From Carnegiea gigantea (taxonomy: Eukaryota; Streptophyta; Magnoliopsida; Caryophyllales; Cactaceae), in contig JAKOGI010002768.1 in NCBI GenBank assembly GCA_029747015.1, forward strand, positions 18,501 to 82,500: a stretch of DNA of 64,000 nucleotides. The letters run 5' to 3'. Of the stretch, positions 11,028 to 23,731 are shown piece by piece. A program made the position numbers and the translations under genes. The notes under the pieces were generated by a model, which was not told where the DNA came from, did no database searches, and worked only from the letters and a program-made list of their open reading frames with translations. The stretch's first letter is position 1, and every line of letters starts with the position of its first letter.

Positions 11028-11600
11028 ATTTTTGTGTTATGGTTAATACACAATTTGGGACCAATGTGAAAATTATTAGGAGTGACAATGGTGCCAAGTT
11101 CACATCTAATCCCTTTAGAAAATTCTATAGAGAAAAGGGAATCATTCATGAAACGAGTTATATAGACACTCCACAACAAAATGGAATGGTCGAAAGGAAA
11201 CATTGACATATCCCAAATGTTGCTAGGGCTTTGCGATTTCAAGCGAATTTGCATTTAGATTTCTGGGGAGAATGTGTTCTAACTGCAGCATACCTCATTA
11301 ATAGAACATCATCAGCCATACTTCACTGGAAAACTCCCTATTAGATGCTTTTTCAAGCTAAACCATCTTATGATCATTTGCATACGTTTGGGTCATTATG
11401 TTATGTCTCTAGTCTTCAAAGGCCCAAATATAAGTTTGCATCTAGAAGTCGCAAATGTGTTTTTGTCGGATATCGTTTTGGGAAAAAGCGGTGGAAGGTT
11501 TATGATTTAAAAACCGGAGATATTTTTATAAGTAGAGATGTAATATTTCATGAGGATATGTTTCCTTTTACTGCTCAAGTTACTAACCAGGAAAGCGTGA
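11028..11600 (+). pseudogene. Copia integrase remnant (N-terminus and first catalytic Asp deleted)
   Basis: Sequence begins abruptly within the catalytic core at TQFGTNVKIIRSDNG, which holds the second catalytic Asp, and continues to PQQNGMVERKH, which holds the catalytic Glu. A stop follows directly, and another interrupts the segment before 11345. The next open frame (11345-11791) holds the C-terminal region with FGSLCYVSSLQRPKYKF and KRWKVYDLKTG. The HHCC zinc domain, the first Asp and the whole upstream protease are absent, so the element cannot integrate itself. Confidence 0.85.
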
Positions 11601-12240
11601 TAAACTTTAGGAGGCAAGACAATGTGTATCTGGAGGATGATTTCTTTGATTTTGGGCATTGTGTGATGGGTGAAGAAGCTGGGCCGAGTCACCAGCCCAG
11701 CGGCTATTGTAATACACCCAGTCCAGCAGCACACTTCAGTCTACTACCCGAGCAGGCCGGTCCTCAGGAGTTCGATCTCAGCAAGGGCTAAGGAAGGCTT
11801 GTGGACAAGGGGAGCAGGGAATTGGCCCAACCCAAGATCACTGTTGGACCTTCACAGGAACCCAATGGGGTTTCAGTCCAGCCCACCGAACAAGTTAGGC
11901 CATGAACTGGGCCATCCGATAGCAGCCAGGTTTCGGACCATGAGAGGCGGGAACGTCAGACCTCGAGCCAACTATAGGACTATATATGCTATTGCACTTG
12001 TACCAAAGAAACCTCTTCTCCATCTCAGGCAACATCCTCACTTCCTAAATCTCCTCAGGTAAGCATTATCCCATTACTCATTATGTTACATGTGATAAGT
12101 TTTCTAAACCGCATAGAAATTACTTTGCTGCTATTTCTAAAATTGTCGAGCCTAGATTCTTTCATACAGTAGTGCAGGACCTAAAGTGGAAAGAGGCAAT
12201 GGCCAACGAGATCAAAGCACTTGAAGAAAACAACACATGA
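11600..12240 (+). pseudogene. Copia integrase-RT linker, degenerate
   Basis: This Pro/Ser-rich spacer normally joins integrase to reverse transcriptase. Coding traces persist near its end, around 12196-12237 (MANEIKALEENNT, then an in-frame TGA), which is the usual lead-in to the RT domain. No catalytic motif is expected here and none is seen. Confidence 0.6.
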
Positions 12241-13683
12241 GTGTTGAGACTTTACCGCCAGGGAAGAAACCCATTTAACTGCAAATGGGTATTCAAGATC
12301 AAGTACAAATCTGATGGGAGTGTCGAAAGATATAAGGCTCGGCTGGTGATTTGGGGAGATGAACAGATTGAGGGATTCAATTATAATGAAACGTTTGCTC
12401 CCGTTGCCAAGATGATGAGTGTAAGGACGTTTCTTGCAGTAGCTGCAGCAAAGGGATGGGAACTACACCAAATGGGTGTTAATAATGCATTCCTACATGG
12501 TGATCTTGATGAAGAAGTTTATATGCGTATGCCACCAGGTTTTCAGACAGCTAATCCAAACAAGGTATGTCGATTACGGAAATCCCTTTATGGCTTGCAG
12601 CAATTACCTCAGCAATGGTTCGCCAAGCTTTCTTCAAAACTGCTGGAGTATGGTTTTACCCGTTCCTATGCAGACTATTCGCTTTTCACTTACAACAGGG
12701 GTGAAAAGTTCATAGCTCTCCTTGTGTATGTGGATGATATTATTCTCACAGGAAATGACTCTAAGCTATGTATAGATTTCAAATCCTACTTGGATCGATA
12801 TTTTCGTATTAAGGACCTTGGGTCTTTGAAATATTTCTTGGGAATTGAAGTTGCAAGGAATGCCCAAGGACTATTTCTGTGTCAACAGAAGTATGCTTTG
12901 GAGATTATTGATGAATGTGGGCTTTTGGGCTTTAAGCCTGTTGACTCCCCTATTGAACTAAATCACAAACTTACCTTAGCCTCTAATAAACCATTGAGTA
13001 ATCCCACTCAATATCGCTGCCTGATAGGGCGATTAATCTATCTCACCATTACTCGCCTAGAATTATCTTATACAGTTCACATTTTAGCTCAGTTTATACA
13101 AGATCCTAAGGAAGATCATATGGAAGCAGCTCGCATGATCCTACGATATCTTAAAGGGAATCCTGGACAAGGCATCTTGTTGCGCAGTGATTCAGATTTA
13201 CAGGTTTATGCTTTCTGTGATTCTGATTGGGGTGTTTGTCCTTTAACCCGGCGATCCTTAACTGGTTTCCTTGAAACTCTTGGTGGATCCCCTATAGCAT
13301 GGAAGACAAAGAAACAAGGGACTATGACTCGCTCCTCTGCCGAAACCGAATATAGAGCCATGGATACTGTCACTAGTAAAATGATCTGGATTAAGTCCTT
13401 GCTAGGGGCTATGGGATGTTTCTTGGATAAACCCATGAATCTCTATTGTGACAATCAAGCGGCTCTTCATATTGTCAATAAGCCTATCTTTCACAAAAGG
13501 ACCAAGCACATTGAGATTGATTGCCATTTTGTTAGGGAGCGATTACTTTCGGGTGATCTTGTCACAGGCTATGTAGCTTCCAAACTTCAAGTGGCAGACA
13601 TCTTCACCAAAGCCCTCGAAAAGCAGCAGGTTATGTTTCTCAAAGGCAAGCTAGGCATGATCGATCCTCATGCTCCACCTTGA
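12241..13683 (+). pseudogene. Copia reverse transcriptase-RNase H, 480-codon open frame with lost catalytic residue
   Basis: RT begins with CKWVFKIKYKSDGSVERYKA and carries ETFAPVAKM, NNAFLHGDLDEEVYM and the catalytic YVDD at 12727-12738. The residue before VNNAFL, normally the first catalytic Asp, is Gly (GGT, 12475-12477), so the enzyme should be inactive although the frame stays open. RNase H follows with CDSDWG, SSAETEYRA, a CDNQAA box and KRTKHIEID, ending ADIFTKAL about 20 residues before the stop. The nominal start falls just after an in-frame TGA, so it is not a true start; the domain was part of a gag-pol polyprotein. Confidence 0.9.
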
Positions 13684-13690
13684 GGAGGAG
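13682..13690 (+). promoter_or_regulatory. Copia polypurine tract
   Basis: GAGGAGGAG lies directly before the 3' LTR and overlaps the end of the RT/RNase H frame by two bases. It is the expected primer site for plus-strand synthesis. Confidence 0.75.
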
Positions 13691-13923
13691 TATTACAAAA
13701 ATAAATATTGCAAATATTTTGTTTTATATTCCTTGCTTATATCTTGTGATATTTTTTGTTAATTTTCGGTTGCTTGGAAGCCAAGTTAGGTAAGTTTAGG
13801 AGATGTGTTTGATTACAACTCAACTTTGTAAACATGCTTGATGTATTTAAGCCATAGACTCGGTCCTGGCAAGAATGAATGAAGCAAAAATATTTCTTCC
13901 ACATTCCAGCCTTGTTTATTTCA
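13691..13923 (+). repeat. 3' LTR of copia element
   Basis: It is the partner of 9736-9967. The best conserved part is the central ~80 bp around GGAAGCCAAGTTAGG. It ends in TTTCA. Confidence 0.88.
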
Positions 13924-16900
13924 GGCTACAACTGTTGTGGCCTTTGGTAAGGTGTTGTTTCATTTGTCAATCAATATATTGTAGTGTTTTAACTTCTTGA
14001 CTTGGGGTAACAAAATCGTATACACATAGGGTACTCTATGCTCTAACAGTTGAAGTGCTCTTTGAAATTATTGAAACTTCTCACTTATGGTGTGGATCAG
14101 ATGACATCCCTACCGATAATGGTAATTTTGTTGTCATTGTTGATCCCTTGATGGTGGTGTTGTGCGTAGAGACTTGCAGAAGTATTTGAACATTATTTGA
14201 ATAATTGTAAGAATTGACAGTGTAATTTTTTCTAAGGAAAAACTAATATTGTATTTAGCTTCGGTGAATAAATGGCATAATGCACTTGGGCCCGGTTCTT
14301 TTTTATGATTAACATAGATAAATTTGTTACTCACAACTTTCTATAACTCCTTACAACTCTTTATACATTCTTGCAGTTCTAACAGATTCTTAAAATTTCT
14401 TGCATCTTCTTATAACTCCTTAAAACTCTTATAGCTTATTGTTATATTGATTTTCTAGTCCTTTCAAAACATTTTGAATGGCATTATTAAAAATTTTAGT
14501 TGATCAGTTTTGTCATTTTAATATAAAAAGTTTCTTCTATTTTAAGAAAACCAATCACATCTCACATTTTGAAAGTTTCATTTTTTTGTTAATGTCATCT
14601 TAACATTTTGAAGATTTTTTATTTTATTCATATTTTATTACTATTATCTTTAAAAATTAATGTTAGAATATTATGTTTGAATGATTTTCATTCCGAAAGG
14701 TTGTATTCATTTTTGTTAAGAAAACTTGATGTGTTTTCTGAAGGATTTAATTTAGTTAAGGGTTTTTTATTTGCTTATAAATAAAGAAAGTAAAACTGTA
14801 TAAAATGATAACCTCAATGTTTGGTAGTTGGGAATAGATTATATGCTTTTTTTAATGGTTCTGTTAACTTTTGATTAGCAGTTTATTTCAATGTTATTTG
14901 CTAATAGAAAAAGGAGATGTGTAAATAAAAGCAATCCCATTGTGCTTTGCTAGTTGCCAACACGTTACATATTTAAAGAGGTTATATTTGTTTTGTGCTC
15001 AATAACTATATTATTTCACAATTATTTTGTTTGAACAAGACAAGAATTGTAGAAGAACAAAATTTATCTATGGTACCATTCTAAGATTTAGTAAATATTT
15101 GTATGACTTCTAGATTATTTACAGTTTCTTACAACTACATTTATAACTTCTTGCTCTTACAACTTCTTACATTTTTTTTATAACTCGTTGTAATTCTTGC
15201 ATCTTCTTACACATTTAGATAACTTTTTCCATTGTCATGTAACTTATAAGTATTTGTCATAACAAAAATGGGCAGGGCCTTAGCGTTTTGGGACGGGTCT
15301 CTTTTTAAAGGAAAGTTAAAAATTATTTATTACTTAGATCCTTTGATATTTTGTGCATTAATTTTTTGAATCTAAAATTATAGAAATGAATTTTTTTATG
15401 CATTACGCTTTGAACCTATTAACAGACGAAGGAAAATGACTAACGCGTAAGGGCCTATTTGTTTTTAGCATTTTGAAGGACTTATTAGCAGATCGGAGTA
15501 GTTTGGAGTACGTTTAACTAGCAGGTAGTAAATACGTTGGAGCAGATTTGAGTGTTTTTGTTGCAATTTTTTGAATGTTATGATTATTTTAAGTGAAAAT
15601 ACATTACATTTTTGTAACATTAGTTTATAATAAATTTATGAAAATAAGGCAACAGAATAGTTGGGTAACAATTAATATTTTTCAACTTTTTCTTAATTTC
15701 AAATCGGCCCATTAATGCAATTTATGTATGTAAACATGTGATAAATCAAATATGCTTCGATTATATTTTCAAACTAATCCATTAATTTCAAACCAAGTTA
15801 TAAATATTCAAATATATATATAAGATAGTAAAGTAAATATAAATATTATTGGTATACTAGTGTACATGCCGTGCTTCACACGATCATGGATAATTCTTCA
15901 TTTAAGACTTAAATTATTGGCTAATGAGTTGTAATTTGTATAAATGTTAGAGATGTGATTATAGACTTTGAATTATTATTTTTGTGGAATAATGAATTTC
16001 TAAATGATTGACATAGTTGATAGTAGTAAGAATACAGTCTATAATACAGTATAATGCAACGTCATTCGCAACTTGGGTTTCTACATGGGGAAAACCATAA
16101 TCCATTTATAATCTTGGGACCTTTTGAAGTACGTCATAAATTACAATATAAGTTTCATGTGTTTTCACAATTGTTATTAAAAAGATAATTTTAAATAAAA
16201 CAAAAAAATGTGAGAAATAGGAATTTGCAATTCATGTGAATATTAATTTATGATTGAATATGTCAAGGAAAAAATTTTAAAAGGTATTTGTGAAATTAAA
16301 TTGCATAAACATTGTTGTATTGTGAGTTCAAAAGCCATAGTTTACATAAATTAGGAAGGTTGCCCTATTGTGATTTGCTGTATTAGTTACATAACTCCAA
16401 AGAAAAAAGGAAAATTAAAAACCTATTGTGATTCGTTGTATTAATTACATAACTTCAAATGAAAAAGAAAATTTAAAAGATCACCTGACCAATAATATTG
16501 TGCCAAATGTCATTCATCCTGCAACACATTCCGTTTTATATTATACCAGTTTTTAACCGGTGTGTTGCATGATGGTTATCATTTCTCAATTGATAAGTAT
16601 CAGTATCTTATTATATATGTTGTTGTTGGTGCTACACCATACTGAGTTTAATGAACTTGATGGTAGCACCTTTTTTCTAACTTTATTTTATATAAAGTCA
16701 TTCTAATTATATGTACTTAAATTTCTTATTTGCAGTCTATCTTTTTTAATCCTGTTAGCCAATAACTTAATTGTTTTTAAGATATTATGTGATTTGAAGT
16801 TGTGTAATATTTTTTTAAAAGTTTAAAATAATTTTGTGAAATAACCACATTGACAGTGGAAGTAAAGGAAAACTATAGTATTTTCAGAAATTTAATGTTG

Positions 16901-19325
16901 TCTTTCTTAAACTTGGACTTTATTTTTAAAAATGCATCATATGGTAATGTGAAATGTAATGTGTGAAAAGTAGTTCTAATATGAAATATTCAATAACACA
17001 TCAGATTTGTCATTTTCGCTGTCTATTAGTCGCCAAATTCCGTTCTCAGATTAAGTAACATGTAAAAGTAACGTGTATTATACTAAGTAAGGTTTTAATT
17101 TTTTATTTGTTCCTAACTACTTGTCATCAAGGATATATTGTTAAATGTATGTAATTATTTTTTACCTGCTTATACATTTAGTAAAAAATAATAGGATAAT
17201 ATTTTTGTATTTATTTGTACTTATCTCCAGAGAGGTATTTCAATTTTGGGCTTTGTTTCAGCTGCCTGGAGTTACATACACAATATTAGAGGAATTTATT
17301 AATTATTATTATGTTAATCTTCAATTATGTTTAATTCTAAAAATCATAAAATGTCATGGCCTTTGCAAAATTAGAACTACCATTTTGTAGGAGTTTACTA
17401 ACAATAAAAGATGTATAGTGCCCTTTTTTTGGATAATTTGTAGTAGTGAAATTATTTTGAGTGCATATATACCATTGGTAAGTTGTTGAACACTTCCTTG
17501 TAGATAGTATTTCTTATGCATCCTTCATAGTATTCATTGTCATATTTAATGATAAACTTCAAACCCTCTGGTGACGTCAACCGCGATACTATAATTCAGT
17601 TGTCCGTGACTTAATACCGATTTTGGAAGGTAAACCCATACACATTTCAGTGATTGTCATTGACTTTTATTTATAGTCATTGCATGGCAAACATGAATAG
17701 GTAATTGCCTTCTTTTTAATACGAATGACTACTTTGTCTCATATGAGTGCAAAATAATTCTAGGGATTGTGACCTTCATTCTAACATCGATCAAGAAAAG
17801 AATAAGATATTCGGTTTTAGCCAATTAAAGCTTGTTAGGACCCTTTTTTTTATCCTTCAATAACTAAGAATTATATGTGGATACAAATTTTCTTTTTGAA
17901 GAAATGACGACACAAACTTAGATGCTATCCTATAAAATTAAGTCTCTATTTATAAGAATTGCAAATTAAGATAAACTCTAGAGTAAATGAAATAATGAGG
18001 TAATTTAGCACATATCATATAATATTAAAGACGGACGTTCAATTGAAATAATAGGGTAATTTACAAATAAGAATAAATTAGCAAAAGATCAGTTAGTACA
18101 TATGAGATCAAATGTCAAATTCATAGGGGCATGCATGCCAATTAAAATTAAAACTAATAATCATCACAAAAGATGTGTTTTTTCCCTAGAGATTCCTGTT
18201 GGTTTAATTATGTTTATTACACATGCTCTTGCTTCGTATGTCCATTATAGATTATTGTAATAGTTTAAGGACACCTTCAATATTATTTAATAGTGATGAT
18301 TGTCATTCCTACTATTTGACCCATGATAATAATAAAAATAAAATTTGATTAAATATTCTCATGATCAACAAAGTATGAGAAAAATTATGGAAAGTAGTAA
18401 CAAAAAGATAGGTAAGTTATTGACCTTAATCTTATATCTTTGGTGTATAATTATTTGCTAAAAAAAACCAATAAAGAAAAATGGAAAAAATAAAAAAAAT
18501 TGAGAGATTAGTAGCAGATGAAGAAATTTTAGTACAATTTGAATTTAGGAAAACTTTTAACTTTATTTTTTTTGGGGGGAAGGGCGGCAGGGAGGGGAGT
18601 ACTACTAATTTATGAAGTCAATTATGATCTATTATGGGAATGTAGACAAACTGCTCTTATATATTAATTTAACCATTAAATTTAAATTTAAATTTGCTAA
18701 AGGAACTAATTATAGTATGGGATTTCGGAGCACAAAATATAAGCTCAAGTGAAATATAAATTGAATCAATCACTGAAATGTTTTTTTTTAAAAATATCAT
18801 GAGTGTAAGTTACAAATGTGAAAAGAAACTAAATATTATACCAACTTAAAGTAGTCGCAAGCGAAATCCACAATCACATTAAGGTCATATTGCATTTCAT
18901 ATTATCTAAATCCAATTATGTGGCATGCTTAAGTAATCAAGCTTTACAGTATGTGAAATAAGCTGCCTAATCAGCATTCAAGTGTCAACTCATGATATAT
19001 TCACTCAAAAATAAATATATAAAAATAAATATATTTAGACTTAGATGTCTAATATATACTTACCTCAAGAATTATGTATAACACACTTCAATTTTTTTCT
19101 TGGGTGACATCAAAATCATTTATTTGGTCTATATTTAAGTTTGTTAAGATAAAATTCAATTACTAATTAATCATAATATATGAAAAAAGTTAACATTAAA
19201 TTGAATTAAAATTGCCTTGATGGCATGCATCCATCTTAATTACATAATGAAAGTCATTTATATTGGTATCCTACATGGCATTCTTTTCCTAAGTGGCACT
19301 CTAGATGACATTTTATGTGGCACTC
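13924..19325. other. AT-rich intergenic DNA, no gene seen
   Basis: No open frame here carries a recognisable motif. Between about 14330-14460 and 15110-15240 there are loosely repeated words of the type TTCTTACAACT/ATAACTCCTT, suggesting two arms of an old degenerate repeat. A purine-rich G tract lies near 18575-18600. I see no terminal inverted repeats or target-site duplications that would define an element. Confidence 0.6.
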
Positions 19326-19357
19326 CACGTGTCACTCATACATAAGTTCAATCCAAC

Positions 19358-19397
<40 letters not shown>
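19326..19397. repeat. Dispersed repeat end followed by (TA)n microsatellite
   Basis: The sequence before the TA run (CACGTGTCACTCATACATAAG, then ATCCAACTTTTAAT) recurs with changes at 21624-21673, also followed by a TA-rich tract. The pure TA run covers about 19363-19396. A shared end plus a simple tail suggests two copies of one mobile element, class unknown. Confidence 0.5.
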
Positions 19398-19402
<5 letters not shown>

Positions 19403-20850
19403 CGATTATATTTTAAAATTAGTGCATTAAAAATTATGTACTACTTTATTACAAATTAATGCCACAGTTCGACAAAGTTCAAGTAGGGCTCAGTCAAATT
19501 CAACTTAGTCAAAACTTGACTCGTCGCTCGACGTTGCTTATCAAACCAAGTGAGACCTCCACTGGCTCGAATAGACTTCTATCTTCTATTTCTTGTTCAA
19601 ACAATTTTGAGCGGATTGAAATAAATTGGAATGTATTCGACTTGCCATTAATAAATTTGAATAGATTGGAGTAGATAGCAAGTCAAAATGATGAAAAAAG
19701 AACAAGCTGCGAGTGGGCCAAAAATACAATTCGATAATCCCATTTATTAATGAGCTTCAATTTTTCCTTTTAGTAAGTTTTGTGGATGAGTTTCTCCCGC
19801 GCCCACGGAAGCTGGAGACCTTACTTTCGCCTTAATCGCCTGTGCCGTTGTTTGTCTGATTTTCCCTTTAATTCGACTATTTTGTCTTTTAACGTTCCTC
19901 AACCTTTTGCATTATTTTTAATTTTCTAGTTCATATAGCCATAATTTTATATACCGTATTTAGTCATCCTTTTTTTCACTTTTTCTTTTGAATCAGGAAA
20001 TGTGGAGTATACATATAACAACATATTCGTTATTTACTTCATTTATTTGTGAATGATCCATGTTTTTTTTTTTGGTCCCTTCAAGCACATATATTTTTTT
20101 AATTCTCCCCTAGCAAATAATAAGTTGTAGGCTTATATTTACATTATGGATCCAACTTATTGTATTTAAAAAAAGGGTTAATTTTATGGTAATTATTAAT
20201 TGGAAATGTGAGCATTCATTATTGATATTTTTACTATTAGAAGCATAAAGATTTGTTATTTTAAAAAAAGAAAGAGAAACAATGCAACCATTCCCCCCCC
20301 CCAAAAAAAAGCCTATAATTACAATGGTTACATTTCCTTCCCAATAAAACTTTTTATTATATTCTTTAGAATCTTCAGAAACTGCTTTCTTGTAATCTTT
20401 TTATTGACTATTTTTTTTCCTTCCTTTTTTCTTAAAAGATGATTTCCTTTTCATCTTGAAAACATATTTGGGCTGCCTTTGGCTTAGTAACTTTTATTTA
20501 TTTACATGTTGATCATATATCTATTGCTTACTAAATAAAATCTAATGATAAATTAACCATATATCATGATTTACAAGTATAACCAAAAAACATAATGTTA
20601 TAATGAGCTATGATTTTTTTTTTTTTTTTGTGTGTGAGGTGCATTATATCATTTGGTACGGTGAGCGACATGTATATTTAGTGGGTAGTACTTTATGTTG
20701 GTCAGTAATAAAGAACACTAATAGGAGACAACCAATAAAAATGTATAATAGTATCTTATTGTGTACATTAGTGTTAGTCATGTTGTTTACTAAATATGTA
20801 TCTCAGCTTGCTAAGTAAAAAAGGAACTAGGGCTTGGAGAAAACCAAACT
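19398..20850. other. Intergenic DNA, no gene seen
   Basis: The sequence is mixed AT-rich. A somewhat GC-richer patch at 19790-19870 stands out from its surroundings but has no long open frame. Homopolymer C and A runs occur near 20294-20309. Confidence 0.5.
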
Positions 20851-20853
20851 AAA

Positions 20854-22220
20854 AAAAATCACTTGCTAAGTATGTCAATAAGCATTTTTTTTGCATAGGG
20901 ATTAACAATATGGCAGGTCCATTAGACATTCATTTACATCTATTTTAGTGTGTAAATAAGCATTTGGATGGCTAAAGATTTGACATAAGCACTTCGGTTA
21001 TTAATGTCACTAGTGTTATATCCCTTTCTATGCAAGGACTTGAGTTAATAATTAAAATATATTGATTTATTAAAATAAGTTAAATTTTATATAATAGAAT
21101 AACTATTATGTTATCGTAATCGTTCATAGAAACATAGATTTTCTCTTGTTTTCAATTACATTACTTAAAATTACATTTTTTTTAATATTAAAATTATTTA
21201 TTTAATTAGGTTAAGTTTTAACCTTTAATATGCAAGTCATAATCTTGTCATTTGATGCATTATATATTTTTTTCAATATGATTTAGTTAAGAATATATTA
21301 CTATTCAACTAATTATTGCATAAATTATTCATTAAGTGGTTTCATTAAGTGGTCAATTCTTTTAATTTAATGTAGCATTGTGTTAAATTAGCTTTACTCT
21401 TTTGTGGCTATTCAAATGCCTATGTAGTTAGATTTTATAAAATTAAATTTCATTCGCAAAGTAATAACATATATAATAACATATAGTGAATCCTAGTTTT
21501 TTTTTTTTTTCTTTTGTAGGTTAATGAATCCTAGTTAATAACATCAATGTTAATTAATATGAGTCAACTAATATCCACCAATTGCAACTTGCCAATTCAT
21601 TATTTTATACCACGTCAGCTTGCCACATGTCATTCATACATGATTTGTATCCAACTTTTAATTTATATATATATACATATATGACGTGGGTTTCCAAATG
21701 TTAGCAAGCATTTATTTCGATAAGTGCTTTATTGCTTCTTTTTTTTTCCTGATAAATTTGGTATAAAATAGTAGCAAGTTACATAAACATTTACTTACTT
21801 TTCAATAAGCATTTGTTCACTATGTCGATGACCACTTTTTTGAATAGAGACGAGCAATATAGTAGGTCTATGAACGCTGATGCGCTTCTATTTTTGTTTT
21901 TAGGTTGGCATTTGAATAGCTAACTATTTGAGATAAACACTTTGCTTATTAATGTTTTGTGGATTTTCTAATGTTTGATGAACATTTATTTGGGTCAGTG
22001 TCTTTTTTTCTTTCTCTTTCCTAGTAAACTTGATATAAAACCAACAGGAAGCAAGACAAGCATTTGTTTGGTATCCAATAAACATTTGTTTAGTATGCCG
22101 ATAAACATCTTCAATATATAAACGAGCGATATAGTAGGTTTATAGACATTGATATGCATATATTTTAGTTTGTAGGCAAGCATTTAACTATTTTGAGATA
22201 AACACTTTGACCTATATTGT
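20854..22220. repeat. Degenerate ~265-bp repeat family (about three copies)
   Basis: Two adjacent copies (about 21695-21960 and 21965-22215) share ordered words: GATAAATTTGGTATAAAA-like, CAATAAGCATTTG, GAGCAATATAGTAGGT, then ATTTGAGATAAACACTTTG. A third, more decayed copy lies at about 20860-21015, separated by AT-rich DNA that includes the second copy of the TA-tailed repeat (21624-21673). No coding capacity is seen. Confidence 0.55.
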
Positions 22221-22407
22221 ATAATTAATTTTATATGTGCATGTGAAATGGCCAAGCATTTGCTTGATTTTCATAAAGCATTTTTGTGATGTGTCTACGA
22301 ACATTTTAAGAACAAAGATGTTCTATAGATGTTGGCAAAACATTTTAGTCAAGGTATAAACAATTTCATTATTTGAAGATGAACATTTATAAATAAATAA
22401 TAAACTA

Positions 22408-23731
22408 TGTTGAATTCTAAGAGTACACAACTACAAGAGGGAGGTGAATTGTGGTGGTCGATTTTCGCCTAATAACTGACAAACAACCGTAGCACTTGAT
22501 TGCAAAGATTGTTTGTAAATCACAAACAACCTTACGCCTTGTTTGTAGCGGTTGTTCTCAATTGATTCAGTAGCGAAATTCAAAGTAATAAATGCGGAAA
22601 TAAAGCACACACAATTTTTACGTGGAAAACACCTCTAGCCCAACTGAGGTGTGAAAAACCACGACCTACCTCGTGTAGGATTTAACCACTTCACTAACGG
22701 GCTGAAAACGTTACAAAAGCAACACTCCTTGTTACAACTTGTAACCCACGTAACCTTCTTCCCTAAGACAGGTTACACCACGTCCAATCTCACCAGATAG
22801 GACACGTCCAAAGTCCACACGACTGAGGACACACTCACTCACTTTCTGTTCTGAGAACAGGGGTACAAAACACCTTACTGGGGTGCTTCTGACTTAAGCA
22901 GATGTAAGGTACAATGAAGTCCTATTATGCCAAGAAATTGAAAGCTCAGTTAAGCACAATCTTCTCACGGTTTTTCTCTTTGAAATTCAGCTCTAAAAAT
23001 CTCTTGCTTCTTTGTAAAAACCGGATTGTCAAATGGGAGAGAGAATTTCAATATTTAAATGCACAACCCAACGGCTATTCTTTTCAAAAGATAGGGAAAA
23101 TTCTCTATTTTTAGTCGCTTAGAAGATTCACCAAAGATTTCCAACGGCTAAGAGAGGAGAGAAGATTTTCTTAAAATATCTTGGCCGAGTAATCTAGCTT
23201 GAAAAGAATAAAATCTTGATTTATCCCAAATTCAATCAAGACCTAAAAATAAGGGATAAGAATCTTTCAAGAGAAATCTTTAGCAAAAACGGTTTTGCAA
23301 TTTTTTTTTTTTCAAATTCAAAACAAATCTTTTTAGATCTGGCAGCCAACCGAAGCAAATTTCCAGATAAGACTGATGTAGCTGCTGTAGTTTTTGAGAA
23401 CACCCTAGGCACCCTGTTTGCAGGATTGTTTGGAAATGGTGTCCCAAAGCAACTTTTCGAAAACCGTTTTCAAGAAGTGCTAAAAATGATACTTTTAAGA
23501 TTGGCATATTAACAAGAGTCTAAAAGATAAAAACTAAATTAACCAAGACTCCTTGTAAGAATTAGTTGTCTTGTCAAGAGTGAATATGCTGCTCCAAAAC
23601 ACCTTGATCACCTTGATTCCTTGGGTGATCTTGTGTAGCTTGAATGTTCCTCAAGACTTAAACCATATGTGTTGTTTGCTGATCTTGTGTCACTGAAGCT
23701 CGGAACCTGTTCCTAAGACTTGTTCTCAACA
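22408..23731. mobile_element. Candidate solo LTR (~1.3 kb)
   Basis: The segment starts TGTTGA and ends TCAACA, a perfect 6-bp inverted repeat of TG...CA type. Its composition is richer in GC than both flanks. Internal words such as ACGTGGAAAACACC and AAAACCACGACCTACCTCG resemble strings common in plant copia LTRs (a recollection, not a search). A TATTTAAAT box lies near 23051-23060. The five flanking bases on each side (AACTA and TTTAG) do not match, so the ends are not proven. Confidence 0.4.

Larger units (their letters stand above)
9736..13923 (+). mobile_element. Ty1/copia LTR retrotransposon, internally deleted and mutated
   Basis: Paired LTRs, a primer-binding site, gag, integrase, RT/RNase H and a purine tract occur in copia order (integrase before RT). 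The element is about 4.2 kb, shorter than usual for plant copia elements, because protease and the front of integrase are missing. The two LTRs show about 17 differences over 233 positions by eye (about 93% identity), so the insertion is old. Bases flanking the LTRs (AACTA before, GGCTA after) match at 3 of 5 positions, so a target-site duplication is not convincingly preserved. Confidence 0.92.

Noticed and set aside
9731..13928. Five-base target-site duplication of the copia element
   Set aside because: AACTA and GGCTA agree at only three of five positions, which is not enough to claim a duplication.
14134..17390. Short open frames in the AT-rich intergenic region (for example 14134-14334 and 17145-17390)
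   Set aside because: Low-complexity composition, no motif, no supporting splice or promoter context; they are expected by chance.
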